DNA from: UBA5336 sp964492485
GTDB lineage: Bacteria; Pseudomonadota; Alphaproteobacteria; Caulobacterales; Hyphomonadaceae
Length of the DNA: 37,743 bases
NCBI GenBank assembly: GCA_964492485.1
Contig: CAZBKM010000022.1
Coordinates: 1 to 37,743, forward strand
Reading direction: 5' to 3'
This document shows positions 24,402 through 32,190 of this stretch, in pieces. Every line of letters begins with the position of its first letter. Position 1 is the first letter of the stretch. Position numbers and translations under genes: made by a program. The notes under the pieces are model-generated. The model made no database searches. It was not told where the DNA came from and worked only from the letters and a program-made list of their open reading frames with translations.

Positions 24402-25268
24402 TCAAGCCGGTCCGTTCAGGCGGGGGCGGTCGGGGTCGCGGGCCCATTCCGACCAGGATCCGTCATAGACTTTCGGGTCGCCAAGGCCCGCCTCGACCAT
24501 GGCGAGCGCCAGGATGCAGGCGGTTACGCCGGAGCCGCAGGTGGTGACCACCGGTCCTGCGCCGGCCTTGGGAGCGAGGATCCGGACCAGGGCGTCGCGG
24601 GGGCGCATCCGGCCGTCCTCGTCGATCAGCGCGCTGGCCGGCACATTGGCTGCCCCCGGCATGTGGCCGGATGGCAGGTCCGGCCGGGGTTCGGGCGCGC
24701 GTCCCTCGAAACGGTCGGCGGGGCGCGCGTCCAGGATCGTGACATGACCCTGCTCGACCGCAGCCTGCATGTCATCGAGACTGGCCACCAGGTCGCGGCG
24801 GCCGGTGGCGGCAAACCCCGCAGCCGTGGGCAGGGACAGCCCGCTCTCCACCGCGCCTCCTGCCGCTTGCCAGGCCGTCAGACCGCCATCCAGGACGCGC
24901 ACGTCCGGATGGCCGGCGACCCGCAGCATCCACCAGGCCCGTGCCGAGGCGCAGAAGCGGTTCTGGTCATACACCACCACGGGCGTGTTCGCCGACAGGC
25001 CGAGGATCCCGAGATGGGCAGCGAGGTCATCGGGCCGGGGCAGGGTGTGAGGAAGGTCACAGTCCGGGTCGGACACGGCCTCGATATCCAGGAACACCGC
25101 ACCGGGAATATGTGCCGCCTCGAAGGCCGCCTGACCAGACCCGACGCCGGCCGTCCAGGGCGGAAACCAGGTTGCATCCACCAGTGCGATCGGTGCCTGT
25201 CCGGCAAGGCGCTGAACGCCTTCGGCGTCGATGAGCGGACGTTGCGGAGTGTCCTCCCCTGCAGTCAC
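24402..25268 (-). CDS. sseA: 3-mercaptopyruvate sulfurtransferase (two-domain rhodanese)
   Basis: The 288-residue protein has two rhodanese domains: an inactive N-terminal one (about 12-140, with HIPGAVFLDIEAVSDP) and a catalytic C-terminal one (about 160-285) with C244 in the loop TTCGSGVTA. The CG(S/T)GVT loop is typical of mercaptopyruvate rather than thiosulfate sulfurtransferases. SGHMPGAANVPA is the matching second-domain motif. It moves sulfur from 3-mercaptopyruvate, a cysteine breakdown product, to acceptors such as thiols or cyanide. Its start codon overlaps the upstream cysteine synthase stop by 4 bp (ATGA), so the genes are co-translated. Confidence 0.93.
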   Translation of the reverse strand: MTAGEDTPQRPLIDAEGVQRLAGQAPIALVDATWFPPWTAGVGSGQAAFEAAHIPGAVFLDIEAVSDPDCDLPHTLPRPDDLAAHLGILGLSANTPVVVYDQNRFCASARAWWMLRVAGHPDVRVLDGGLTAWQAAGGAVESGLSLPTAAGFAATGRRDLVASLDDMQAAVEQGHVTILDARPADRFEGRAPEPRPDLPSGHMPGAANVPASALIDEDGRMRPRDALVRILAPKAGAGPVVTTCGSGVTACILALAMVEAGLGDPKVYDGSWSEWARDPDRPRLNGPA

Positions 25269-26275
25269 GGGGCGGCCTCGATCCAGGGCGGAACGGGCAG
25301 TCCCTTCGAGCGCAGGAAATCAGGATTGTAGAGTTTGGAGGCGTAGCGGTTGCCGTAGTCGCACAGGATGGTGACGATGGTGTGCCCCGGCCCCAGATCG
25401 CGTGCCAGGCGAACGGCGCCTGCCACGTTGATCCCGGCCGACCCACCAAGGCTGAGCCCTTCTTCCATGACCAGATCATAGAGGATGTGGAGGGCCTCTG
25501 CATCGTCGCAGCGATAGGCACGGTCGACCTGGAGGCCTTCGAGGTTTCCTGTGATGCGCCCCTGGCCGATCCCCTCGGTTATCGACGTGCCCTCCGCCTT
25601 CAGTTCGCCATGGGTGTAGTAATTATAGAGGGCGGCACCACCCGGATCGGCAAGTCCGATGCACACGTTCGGCTTGCGCGCGCGCAGCGCTTCCGCCACG
25701 CCCGCCAGGGTCCCGCCGGAGCCCACCGCGCAGATGAAGCCGTCGATTTCGCCGCCGGTCTGTTCGAAGATCTCCGGACCTGTCGTTTCGGCGTGAATCC
25801 GCCGGTTCGCCACATTGTCGAACTGGTTCGCCCAGATGGCGCCGTTCGGTTCGGTTTCTGCGAGTTCCTCTGCCAGCCGACCGGAGTAGCGCGCATAGTG
25901 GTTGGGGTTCGAATAGGGCACGGCGTCCACTTCGATGAGCTGCGCCCCGAACAGGCGGATCGCGTCCTTCTTCTCCTGGCTTTGGGTCCGCGGGAAGACG
26001 ATGACGGTTCTGTAGCCCAGGGCATTGCCCACCATGGCCAGCCCGATCCCGGTGTTACCGGCCGTACCCTCCACGATCGTTCCGCCAGGCTTGAGGGCGC
26101 CGCGCGCCTCCGCGTCGCGGATGATACCCAGAGCCGCGCGGTCCTTGACCGACTGGCCCGGATTCAGGAACTCCGCCTTGCCCAGGATTTCGCACCCCGT
26201 GGCGTCGGAGACCTTGTTCAGGCGGATGAGCGGCGTGTTGCCGATCGCTTCGACGACCGAGCGCAGAACGGTCAT
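25265..26275 (-). CDS. cysK: Cysteine synthase A-like PLP enzyme
   Basis: The 336-residue fold-type II PLP enzyme should make cysteine from O-acetylserine and sulfide. It begins with the family start VVEAIGNTPLIRLNKVS. K44 in NPGQSVKDRAAL is the Schiff-base lysine, EGTAGNTGIGLA is the substrate loop, and AVGSGGTLAG binds phosphate. NPGQS replaces the NPxGS of classical CysK, and the C-terminus is longer, so this is the variant branch seen in several alphaproteobacteria. A cystathionine beta-synthase-like or cyanoalanine activity cannot be excluded. GAGGAGG lies just ahead of the ATG. It is first in the cysK-sseA-metC operon. Confidence 0.9.
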   Translation of the reverse strand: MTVLRSVVEAIGNTPLIRLNKVSDATGCEILGKAEFLNPGQSVKDRAALGIIRDAEARGALKPGGTIVEGTAGNTGIGLAMVGNALGYRTVIVFPRTQSQEKKDAIRLFGAQLIEVDAVPYSNPNHYARYSGRLAEELAETEPNGAIWANQFDNVANRRIHAETTGPEIFEQTGGEIDGFICAVGSGGTLAGVAEALRARKPNVCIGLADPGGAALYNYYTHGELKAEGTSITEGIGQGRITGNLEGLQVDRAYRCDDAEALHILYDLVMEEGLSLGGSAGINVAGAVRLARDLGPGHTIVTILCDYGNRYASKLYNPDFLRSKGLPVPPWIEAAP

Positions 26276-26305
26276 GGCGCAGGCCTCCTCGTGTCGGATG
26301 GGTGC

Positions 26306-26334
26306 AAGCTAGGGCGGCCGCCCTCGCAACACAA
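26306..26334 (-). promoter_or_regulatory. Possible cysK promoter with a 14-bp palindrome in its spacer
   Basis: On the minus strand TTGTGT and TAGCTT are 17 bp apart and lie 30-60 bp upstream of the cysK start. The spacer contains the perfect palindrome AGGGCGGCCGCCCT (26311-26324), the right size for a dimeric repressor. TAGCTTG also occurs twice around it. The box matches are imperfect, so this is tentative. Confidence 0.35.
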
Positions 26335-26347
26335 GCTACAGGCCTGG

Positions 26348-26376
26348 TGATCCGGTACGAGATCGGTCACGTATCC
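26348..26376 (+). promoter_or_regulatory. ECF sigma-type promoter-like boxes (TGATCC-N17-GTATCC)
   Basis: TGATCC (26348-26353) is identical to the -35 box recognised by the RpoE/ChrR-type (ECF11) sigma factor of Rhodobacter. It is followed 17 bp later by GTATCC as a possible -10. The start codon of the ChrR-like gene is 33 bp further on. Two more GGATACC copies follow at 26398 and 26416, the second inside the gene. The -10 is not the textbook sequence. Confidence 0.4.
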
Positions 26377-26408
26377 GAACAAAGTGAAATGACAACGGGA
26401 TACCTGGC

Positions 26409-26957
26409 GTGAAAACGGATACCTACCATGCGTTCATGATGGACTATGCCTCCGGCGCCCTGCCGACGGCCCTGAACCTGGCGGGCGACCTGCACACGCA
26501 TCTGAAGCCCGGTGCGCGCGACGAGGTCGCGATCTGGGAGGCGGTAGGCGGCTTGCTGATCGAACTGGACGAAGGCCAACCAACCACGCCACCCGCAACC
26601 CGCCGCCGCATCCTTCCCGGCGCCTCTCCTGTTTCTGCCGGCGAATTGATCTCTGTGCGCCATGAGGACATCCGCTGGCGCAAGGGGTTATCGGGTGTCT
26701 GCCATGCCAGAACCGGCGTGCGGGGCGGGCAGTTCATGCGGCTGGAGGCTGGCCAGGCGGTGCCGGCGCATGGCCACTCGGTCCTGGAAGCGACGGTCGT
26801 CCTGGAAGGCGCTCTGGATGTGGATGGCACTCTCTATGCGCCCGGCGACATCGCGCTGGGTGTCCCCGGCATGCGCCACAAACCTTCGGCCCATGGCGAT
26901 CGCCGCTGCATCTGCTATGTCGCTCGGGCACCGCGTCCATTCTGGAGGCTAAGCTAG
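26409..26957 (+). CDS. ChrR-like cupin protein with degenerate zinc anti-sigma domain
   Basis: ChrR of Rhodobacter binds the sigma factor RpoE through a zinc-holding N-terminal domain and senses singlet oxygen through a C-terminal cupin. This 182-residue protein keeps the layout: YHAFMMDYASGAL with H7, THL with H31, and EAVGG. But the two zinc cysteines expected at 35 and 38 are Gly35 and Asp38. The cupin is intact, with H121, H123, E127 and H157 matching the metal ligands of ChrR, and EDIRWR and GQAVPAHGH clearly homologous. The start is GTG 26409 with a weak GGGA site. No sigma factor gene is adjacent. It may be a sensor or enzyme descended from ChrR rather than an anti-sigma factor. Confidence 0.8.
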   Translation: MKTDTYHAFMMDYASGALPTALNLAGDLHTHLKPGARDEVAIWEAVGGLLIELDEGQPTTPPATRRRILPGASPVSAGELISVRHEDIRWRKGLSGVCHARTGVRGGQFMRLEAGQAVPAHGHSVLEATVVLEGALDVDGTLYAPGDIALGVPGMRHKPSAHGDRRCICYVARAPRPFWRLS

Positions 26958-26958
26958 C

Positions 26959-27738
26959 ATGATCCTTACCCGTCTCACCGGTGGGTTCGCCGCCGCCTGC
27001 CTGGGGCTCGTCCTGTCTGGGACCGCATGGGCGGAGGCCGGAACCGGCACCATACTGTCGTCGGTCTCTGGGATGGACTCCAACCGGATGGCGTCGGTCG
27101 AGCCGGATCCGCACGACGATGCGCCGGATGACGAGCCGGCACGCTGGACCCCGGAGCCAGGGGTGGAGATCCGGTTCAACGTCCTGCGCAAGGGCAGTCC
27201 GTTCGGCACCCATATCGTTCGTTTCGGCGAGGACGATAGCGGGCGCCTGACAGCGACCACGGATGTCGACCTCAGGGCCGGTCTGGGCCCGATCACGCTG
27301 TTCCGCTACACCCTGGATGCGACGGAGACGTATTCCGAGGCCGGCACGCTGATCGCGCTCGACGGTGAGGTAAATGATGACGGCAATCGCGGCCGCGTAT
27401 CGGCGCGCCGCGTGGACGGGGCCTTGAAGGTGGACGGGACGGATTTTTCCGGAACGGTCGATCTCGGCATTCTGCCGTCCAGTCACTGGAACGTGGAGCA
27501 GACCCGGCAGACCAGGCTCCTGTCCACGGAGGATGGTGAGATCCTTCAGTTCGACGTCCGCGAGCTGGGACGCGAGACGCTGGACATCAACGGCACCGCC
27601 GTCGAGGCCACCCATTATCTCATGGACAGCGATATCGATGTGGAGCTCTGGTACGACGACACCGGACGCTGGGTTCAGCTCGCCTTCGAAACCCGCGGCC
27701 AGGACATTCTCTACAAGCTCGACGCGCTCTACGACTGA
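26959..27738 (+). CDS. Secreted DUF6134-type protein
   Basis: The 259-residue protein has a signal peptide (hydrophobic about 8-20, cleavage near AWA-EA, residue 25) and, after an acidic Pro-rich stretch (about 48-62), a beta-rich domain. Its EIRFNVLRKGSPFGTHIVRF, YTLDATETY, LIALDGEVNDDGN and WYDDTGRWVQLAFE resemble the DUF6134 family as I remember it; no function is known. It begins 1 bp after the ChrR-like stop, and its stop overlaps the photolyase start (TGATG), so the three genes are one operon. A periplasmic role in a light or oxidative-stress response is guessed from context only. Confidence 0.7.
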   Translation: MILTRLTGGFAAACLGLVLSGTAWAEAGTGTILSSVSGMDSNRMASVEPDPHDDAPDDEPARWTPEPGVEIRFNVLRKGSPFGTHIVRFGEDDSGRLTATTDVDLRAGLGPITLFRYTLDATETYSEAGTLIALDGEVNDDGNRGRVSARRVDGALKVDGTDFSGTVDLGILPSSHWNVEQTRQTRLLSTEDGEILQFDVRELGRETLDINGTAVEATHYLMDSDIDVELWYDDTGRWVQLAFETRGQDILYKLDALYD

Positions 27739-29285
27739 TGGGCACATTGAGGCTCGTCCTCGGCGACCAGTTGACGCCGCAGGTCGCCGCGCTGCGTGAC
27801 GCCGATCCCGACCGGGATCTGGTCCTGATGGCCGAGGTCATGGACGAGGCGACCTATGTGCGCCATCACAAGGCCAAGATCGCCTTCGTGTTCTCCGCCA
27901 TGCGCCATTTCGCCGAGGAGCTTCGCAGCCAGGGGCTGGAGGTGCGTTATGTGCGCCTCGACGATCCCGCGAACGCCGGAACCCTCGCTGGCCAGGTCGC
28001 CGCGACGCTGAAGGACCGGCCGGATCTGACCGCCCTGACCGTCACCAAGCCCGGGGAATGGCGCCTGTTACAGGACATGTCGGATTGGGAAGAGCGCTTC
28101 GGCTGCCCGGTGGAGCTGCGCGAGGACGACCGCTTCATCGCCACCACCGACGAATTTGCGCGCTGGGCGAAGGGTCGGAAATCCCTGCGGATGGAGTACT
28201 TCTACCGTGAGATGCGCCGGCGTACCGGACTTCTCATGGATGGCGACGCGCCCGCCGGCGGGGACTGGAACTTCGACCATGACAACCGGAAGTCGCTTCC
28301 GACATCCGTTTTGCCGCCGCAGCGGAAACGGTTCCCGCCCGACACGGTGACACAGGAGGTGATGGAGATGGTGGCCGCGCGTTTCGGCGACCATTTCGGC
28401 GACCTGGACGGGTTCGGCTTTGCGGTCACCCGCGCCGATGCGGAGACTGCGCGCGACCATTTCATCGCGGACATCCTGCCGGGCTTTGGAGATTACCAGG
28501 ATGCCATGGCGAGGGGCGAACCCTGGTTGTGGCACGGGCTGCTCTCCATGTATCTCAATTGCGGTCTTCTGGATCCCCTGGACGTTTGTCGGCGGGCGGA
28601 AGCCGCCTGGCGGGCCGGCCGGGCCCCGATCAACGCCGTGGAGGGGTTCATCCGCCAGATCCTCGGCTGGCGGGAATATGTGCGCGGTCTCTACTGGCTG
28701 AAAATGCCTGACTACAAGCGATTGAATGCGCTGGAGGCCGATCGGGCGTTGCCGGATTTCTACTGGACGGGTGAGACCGACATGGTCTGCCTGGCCGAAA
28801 CGGTTGGACAGACCCGGGCCCATGCCTATGCGCACCATATTCAGCGGCTGATGGTCACCGGCAATTTCGCCCTGCTGGCCGGCGTGCACCCCGATGCGGT
28901 GAACGACTGGTACCTGTCAGTCTATGCCGATGCCTATGAATGGGTCGAACTGCCCAACACCCATGGCATGGCGATTTATGCCGATGGCGGGATCATGGCA
29001 TCGAAGCCTTACGCCGCCAGTGGCAACTACATCAACAGGATGTCGAATTATTGCCGGCACTGCCGGTACGATGTGCGCCAGCGAACGGGCGACGCGGCCT
29101 GTCCGTTCAACTACCTCTATTGGGACTTCATCGCGCGCAACGCCGAACGCCTGCGCGGCAATCCGCGCATGGGGCTGATCCTGAAGTCCCTCGACAGGCA
29201 GGATCCGGCAGACATCGCAGCCATGCGCGGCGATGCATCAGCCTTCCTCGACCGCATCGGGGCAATACCTGCGGGTGAGCGCTGA
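27738..29285 (+). CDS. phrB: Fe-S-type (6-4) photolyase / FeS-BCP cryptochrome family (PhrB-like)
   Basis: The 515-residue flavoprotein repairs UV photoproducts with blue light or acts as a photoreceptor. It starts with the antenna-domain strand TLRLVLGDQLTP and has WNFDHDNRKSLP. The helical FAD domain holds INAVEGFIRQILGWREYVRG and ELPNTHGMAIYADGG. Four cysteines lie at C351, C439, C442 and C455. The [4Fe-4S] ligands of Agrobacterium PhrB are C350, C438, C441 and C454, so spacing agrees exactly. The gene overlaps the DUF6134-type gene by one base and belongs to the ChrR-like operon. In Rhodobacter the RpoE-ChrR regulon also contains a photolyase gene, which fits. Confidence 0.95.
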   Translation: MGTLRLVLGDQLTPQVAALRDADPDRDLVLMAEVMDEATYVRHHKAKIAFVFSAMRHFAEELRSQGLEVRYVRLDDPANAGTLAGQVAATLKDRPDLTALTVTKPGEWRLLQDMSDWEERFGCPVELREDDRFIATTDEFARWAKGRKSLRMEYFYREMRRRTGLLMDGDAPAGGDWNFDHDNRKSLPTSVLPPQRKRFPPDTVTQEVMEMVAARFGDHFGDLDGFGFAVTRADAETARDHFIADILPGFGDYQDAMARGEPWLWHGLLSMYLNCGLLDPLDVCRRAEAAWRAGRAPINAVEGFIRQILGWREYVRGLYWLKMPDYKRLNALEADRALPDFYWTGETDMVCLAETVGQTRAHAYAHHIQRLMVTGNFALLAGVHPDAVNDWYLSVYADAYEWVELPNTHGMAIYADGGIMASKPYAASGNYINRMSNYCRHCRYDVRQRTGDAACPFNYLYWDFIARNAERLRGNPRMGLILKSLDRQDPADIAAMRGDASAFLDRIGAIPAGER

Positions 29286-29323
29286 CGCTGCCCGAAGCGG
29301 TGCCGCCCGGCTGAATTAAGGTC

Positions 29324-29383
29324 CTGGCAGTGCGACTGGCAGTGCGACTGGCAGTGCGACTGGCAGAGCGACTGGACGAGCGA
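29324..29383 (+). repeat. Five tandem 12-bp units (CTGGCAGTGCGA type) between convergent genes
   Basis: CTGGCAGTGCGA occurs three times, then CTGGCAGAGCGA and CTGGACGAGCGA. Two further CTGGCC cores at 29395 and 29407 keep the 12-bp step and run into the phaC stop codon. The array lies between the photolyase and phaC stops. The remaining gap (29286-29323) has no clear terminator. Confidence 0.85.
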
Positions 29384-29403
29384 CGGCCTACCTGCTGGCC
29401 AAT

Positions 29404-31620
29404 CTACTGGCCGGAGCCGCCCGCTTTCTTCTTCTTTCCGCCAGACGTTGCCGCCGCGCCGGACTTGCGGGGCTTGCCGGACGTGCCAGACTTGGTCGTC
29501 GGCGCCGTCCTGGACGCGCCGTCGGACGGCGAGGCCCCGGCCTTGCTGGCCCCGGACTTTCCCTTCGCCCCGGTCTTCTTGGTGGCCTGCGCGCTGGTTT
29601 CGGCGTCTGACGTCGCCTTCGCCTTGGCCTTCGCCTTCGTCGTTGTCCCCGTCCTTGCCGGGGTCTTTGCCTTGGCCTTGGGCGCAGACGCGGGCGGGGC
29701 GGCTGGCTCGGCTGCGGCACCCGATTTTCGGGGCCTGGCCGGCTCGGCGGCAGGCCGGCGCGGTGCGGGCGGATCGTAGGGCTTGCCGGCTGCGGTCGCC
29801 TCGGCAATCTCCGACAGGCGCGCGGTCACGTAGAAGCCGGGCGCCTCGCCAAGCCCCTTGTCCGACGGCTCGATCGCGGGGCCCTTCTCTCCCGAGAGCG
29901 GTTCCAGCCAATCCCACCAGGTGGGCCACCAGGAACCCGGGCGCTCCTCGGCACCGTCCATCCAGTCGTCGAGCGCTTCGGGCAGCGCGCCGTCCTTGAT
30001 CCAGTGCTGGTATTTTTTGGCGGCGGGCGGATTGACCACCCCGGCGATATGGCCCGATCCCGCCATGATGAACCGCACCGGCCCGCCGAAGAGATGCGCC
30101 GTGCGGTAGACCGACTCCGCCGGGCAGATGTGATCGTCGCGGGAGCATTGCACCGTCACCGGGATCTGGATGTCGGCCATGCTGATCGTTCGGCCAAGCA
30201 CCTTGAAGTTGCCTCGGGCGAGCGCGTTCCGGGCATAGAGTTCGCGCAGATAGGTGAGGTGGACCTGGCCAGGAATGTTCGTCTGGTCGGCGTTCCAGTA
30301 GAGCAGGTCGAACGGCTTGGGCTTCTTGCCGAGCATGTAATTGTCGACGATGTAGCGCCAGACCAGGTCGACCGGTCGCAGCCAGTTGAACGTCTCGCCC
30401 ATCAGTTCGCCCGGCATGATGCCGCCATGATGCTCGATCACGTGGGCGATTTCCTCAACCGCGTCGGCATCGGTGAACACGAGGAGATCGCCGGCCTTCT
30501 CGAAATCGGACTGGCTGGCGAAATAGGTGGCCGACCGGATACGATCGTCTCCGGTCTGGGCCATATAGGCGAGCGCGCAGGACAGGAGCGTTCCGCCGAT
30601 GCAGTAGCCGATCGCATTGACCTGGTCGGCCCCGGCTTCGTCGAGCGCGGCTTCGAGCCCTTCGAAGATTCCGAGCCTGACATAGTCGTCCCATGTCAGG
30701 TCCTTTGTGCGCAGATCGGCGGAGCGCCACGAGACCACGAACACGGTAAGACCCTTGTCCACGAGCCAGCGGATCATCGAGTTTTCCTCGCGCAGGTCGA
30801 GGATGTAGAATTTGTTGATCCAGGGCGGGAAGATCACGAGGGGGATCTCGTGGGCCTTCGCCTGGGTCGGGCTGTACTGGATCAGTTCGATCAGATCGTT
30901 GCGGAAGACCACCTTGCCCGGCGCAGTGGCCAGGTTGCCCCCGACCTTGAACCCGCTCTCGTCGACCTGGGTGATCGCCAGCTTGCCATCTCCCTTGCGC
31001 AAATCCTCGCGCGCCTGGCGCAGTCCCTCGACGATGCTCTCGCCCCCGGTCTCGATCAGCGCGCGCAGCGCGGTGGGATTGGTGGCGAAGAAGTTCGTCG
31101 GAGAAAAGGCGTCGGCGGTCTGCTGGGCGAGGAAGCGCGCCTTGCGCCGATCCTGATCGCTGATGTCCTTGGCCTCGTCGATGAGCGACAGCATCCACCG
31201 CGCGTTCAGCTCATAGGAGCGGCGGAGGAAGCTGAAAACCGGGTTCTCGGTCCATTCCGGGTCAGCAAACCGCTTGTCGCGGCTCGCGCCGGGTGTGGTC
31301 TGCCCGGTCATGAAATCGCGCCAAAGCTCCGCATAGCCCTGCCAGAGCGACATGTTCGCGTCCACGACCCGCTCGGGATGGCTGACCAGGGATCGGCCCA
31401 CCTGGCTCATCGCCTGCCCGGTGCCGAAGGTCACGGGATGCTCCAGGTCGATGGCGTTGGCGACGGTCTGGCCCATGAACTCCGCCATCAGCTCCTGGCT
31501 TTCCATCACCGCCTGGGTCAGGTTGCGGGTCAGGGCGCGCAGCTTGGCAGGATCCTGCTGTCCAATCAGGTCGGCCAGCGCCATCTGGCCGTCAGCGGAC
31601 GTCTTATCTTGCTTCGCCAT
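29404..31620 (-). CDS. phaC: Class I polyhydroxyalkanoate synthase with long Ala/Lys/Pro-rich tail
   Basis: PhaC polymerises hydroxyacyl-CoA into storage polyester on granules. The 738-residue protein has the N-terminal PhaC domain and an alpha/beta-hydrolase core. C340 sits in the box GYCIGGT, D496 in SRDDHICP and H524 in SGHIAGVVNPP, the expected Cys-Asp-His triad. Class I enzymes are usually near 590-600 residues. Here the conserved part ends about residue 610 (GFYVTARLSEIAEATAAGKP), and about 125 residues of repeats rich in Ala, Lys, Pro, Thr and Ser follow, ending GGKKKKAGGSGQ. This tail resembles histone-H1-like or PhaF-type basic segments. Divergent from the lipoprotein at 31692. Confidence 0.95.
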   Translation of the reverse strand: MAKQDKTSADGQMALADLIGQQDPAKLRALTRNLTQAVMESQELMAEFMGQTVANAIDLEHPVTFGTGQAMSQVGRSLVSHPERVVDANMSLWQGYAELWRDFMTGQTTPGASRDKRFADPEWTENPVFSFLRRSYELNARWMLSLIDEAKDISDQDRRKARFLAQQTADAFSPTNFFATNPTALRALIETGGESIVEGLRQAREDLRKGDGKLAITQVDESGFKVGGNLATAPGKVVFRNDLIELIQYSPTQAKAHEIPLVIFPPWINKFYILDLREENSMIRWLVDKGLTVFVVSWRSADLRTKDLTWDDYVRLGIFEGLEAALDEAGADQVNAIGYCIGGTLLSCALAYMAQTGDDRIRSATYFASQSDFEKAGDLLVFTDADAVEEIAHVIEHHGGIMPGELMGETFNWLRPVDLVWRYIVDNYMLGKKPKPFDLLYWNADQTNIPGQVHLTYLRELYARNALARGNFKVLGRTISMADIQIPVTVQCSRDDHICPAESVYRTAHLFGGPVRFIMAGSGHIAGVVNPPAAKKYQHWIKDGALPEALDDWMDGAEERPGSWWPTWWDWLEPLSGEKGPAIEPSDKGLGEAPGFYVTARLSEIAEATAAGKPYDPPAPRRPAAEPARPRKSGAAAEPAAPPASAPKAKAKTPARTGTTTKAKAKAKATSDAETSAQATKKTGAKGKSGASKAGASPSDGASRTAPTTKSGTSGKPRKSGAAATSGGKKKKAGGSGQ

Positions 31621-31691
31621 CGCCTTATTCTCGCCCTTCTGTATCGCGCCTCTTATGGTAACAGAACATTTTGATTTCGTGAGTCTTCGGA

Positions 31692-32114
31692 ATGAAATCG
31701 TCGCTTAGACTTTATGGGTGTGTTCTTTGCGGGGTGCTGGTGCTTCCCGGATGCACGTCTTCGTTCAGCCGCGTGGCCGAAACGGTCGCCGCTGCACCCG
31801 ACTGGTATGCAGAGCGGCGCGACGAAGTGGTCGGCCGGGGCTACCCGTCGGTGTCGCGCGTTCCGGCGGCTGCAGCGACCGAGACCGACCGCGCCCGGCT
31901 GGCGGCGATCCGCGGCGATGTCAGTGTCGCGGAGGCCCTGGTGCGCATGGATCCCCGGGCGGTACCGCCGGCCCTGGAGCTGGAGCGGATGCTCGCCTGG
32001 TCTCGAGAGGCCCGTGCGGCCGCGGAAGCGCTGGACACGCCGGGTGATTTCCTGACAGACAAAGAGGCGCAGGCACTGCGTGCCCGGTTCGAAACGGACC
32101 GGGCCCAGAGCTAG
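31692..32114 (+). CDS. Small lipoprotein, unknown function
   Basis: The 140-residue protein begins with a typical lipoprotein signal, MKSSLRLYGCVLCGVLVLPGC, lipidated at Cys21 (LPGC), followed by Thr, which predicts the outer membrane. The rest is helical and charged (AAPDWYAERRDEVVGRGYPSV, then EALVRMDP and TDKEAQALRARFE), with the short PDWYAERR and GYPSVSRVP stretches the most family-like parts. I do not know the family. It is divergent from phaC with only 71 bp between start codons and no strong ribosome-binding site. An 11-bp tandem array lies just downstream. Confidence 0.7.
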   Translation: MKSSLRLYGCVLCGVLVLPGCTSSFSRVAETVAAAPDWYAERRDEVVGRGYPSVSRVPAAAATETDRARLAAIRGDVSVAEALVRMDPRAVPPALELERMLAWSREARAAAEALDTPGDFLTDKEAQALRARFETDRAQS

Positions 32115-32123
32115 GCCAGACGG

Positions 32124-32178
32124 GGCCAGGAATGGGCCGCAGCGCGGCCAGAGCGCGGCCAGAGTGCGGCCAGACCAG
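32124..32178 (+). repeat. Imperfect 11-bp tandem array (AGCGCGGCCAG type)
   Basis: GGCC(A/G) cores recur at 32124, 32135, 32146, 32157 and 32168, always 11 bp apart, and an earlier GGCCA lies at 32114. The best-preserved units are AGCGCGGCCAG twice and AGTGCGGCCAG. On the other strand the unit reads CTGGCCGCGCT. The array ends about 12 bp before the aminotransferase start and fills nearly the whole gap between two genes. Confidence 0.75.
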
Positions 32179-32190
32179 AGGTTAGAGGCA

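Noticed and set aside
26276..26345. Possible SAM-type or other riboswitch ahead of the cysteine/methionine operon
   Set aside because: The leader is only about 30-60 bases and I see no pseudoknot or conserved core of the SAM-II or SAM/SAH classes.
29324..29383. CRISPR-like array
   Set aside because: Units are 12 bp with no spacers between them and there are no cas genes; it is a simple tandem repeat.
30004..31674. A 556-codon plus-strand frame opposite phaC
   Set aside because: phaC on the minus strand has its full catalytic triad; the antisense translation shows no domain.
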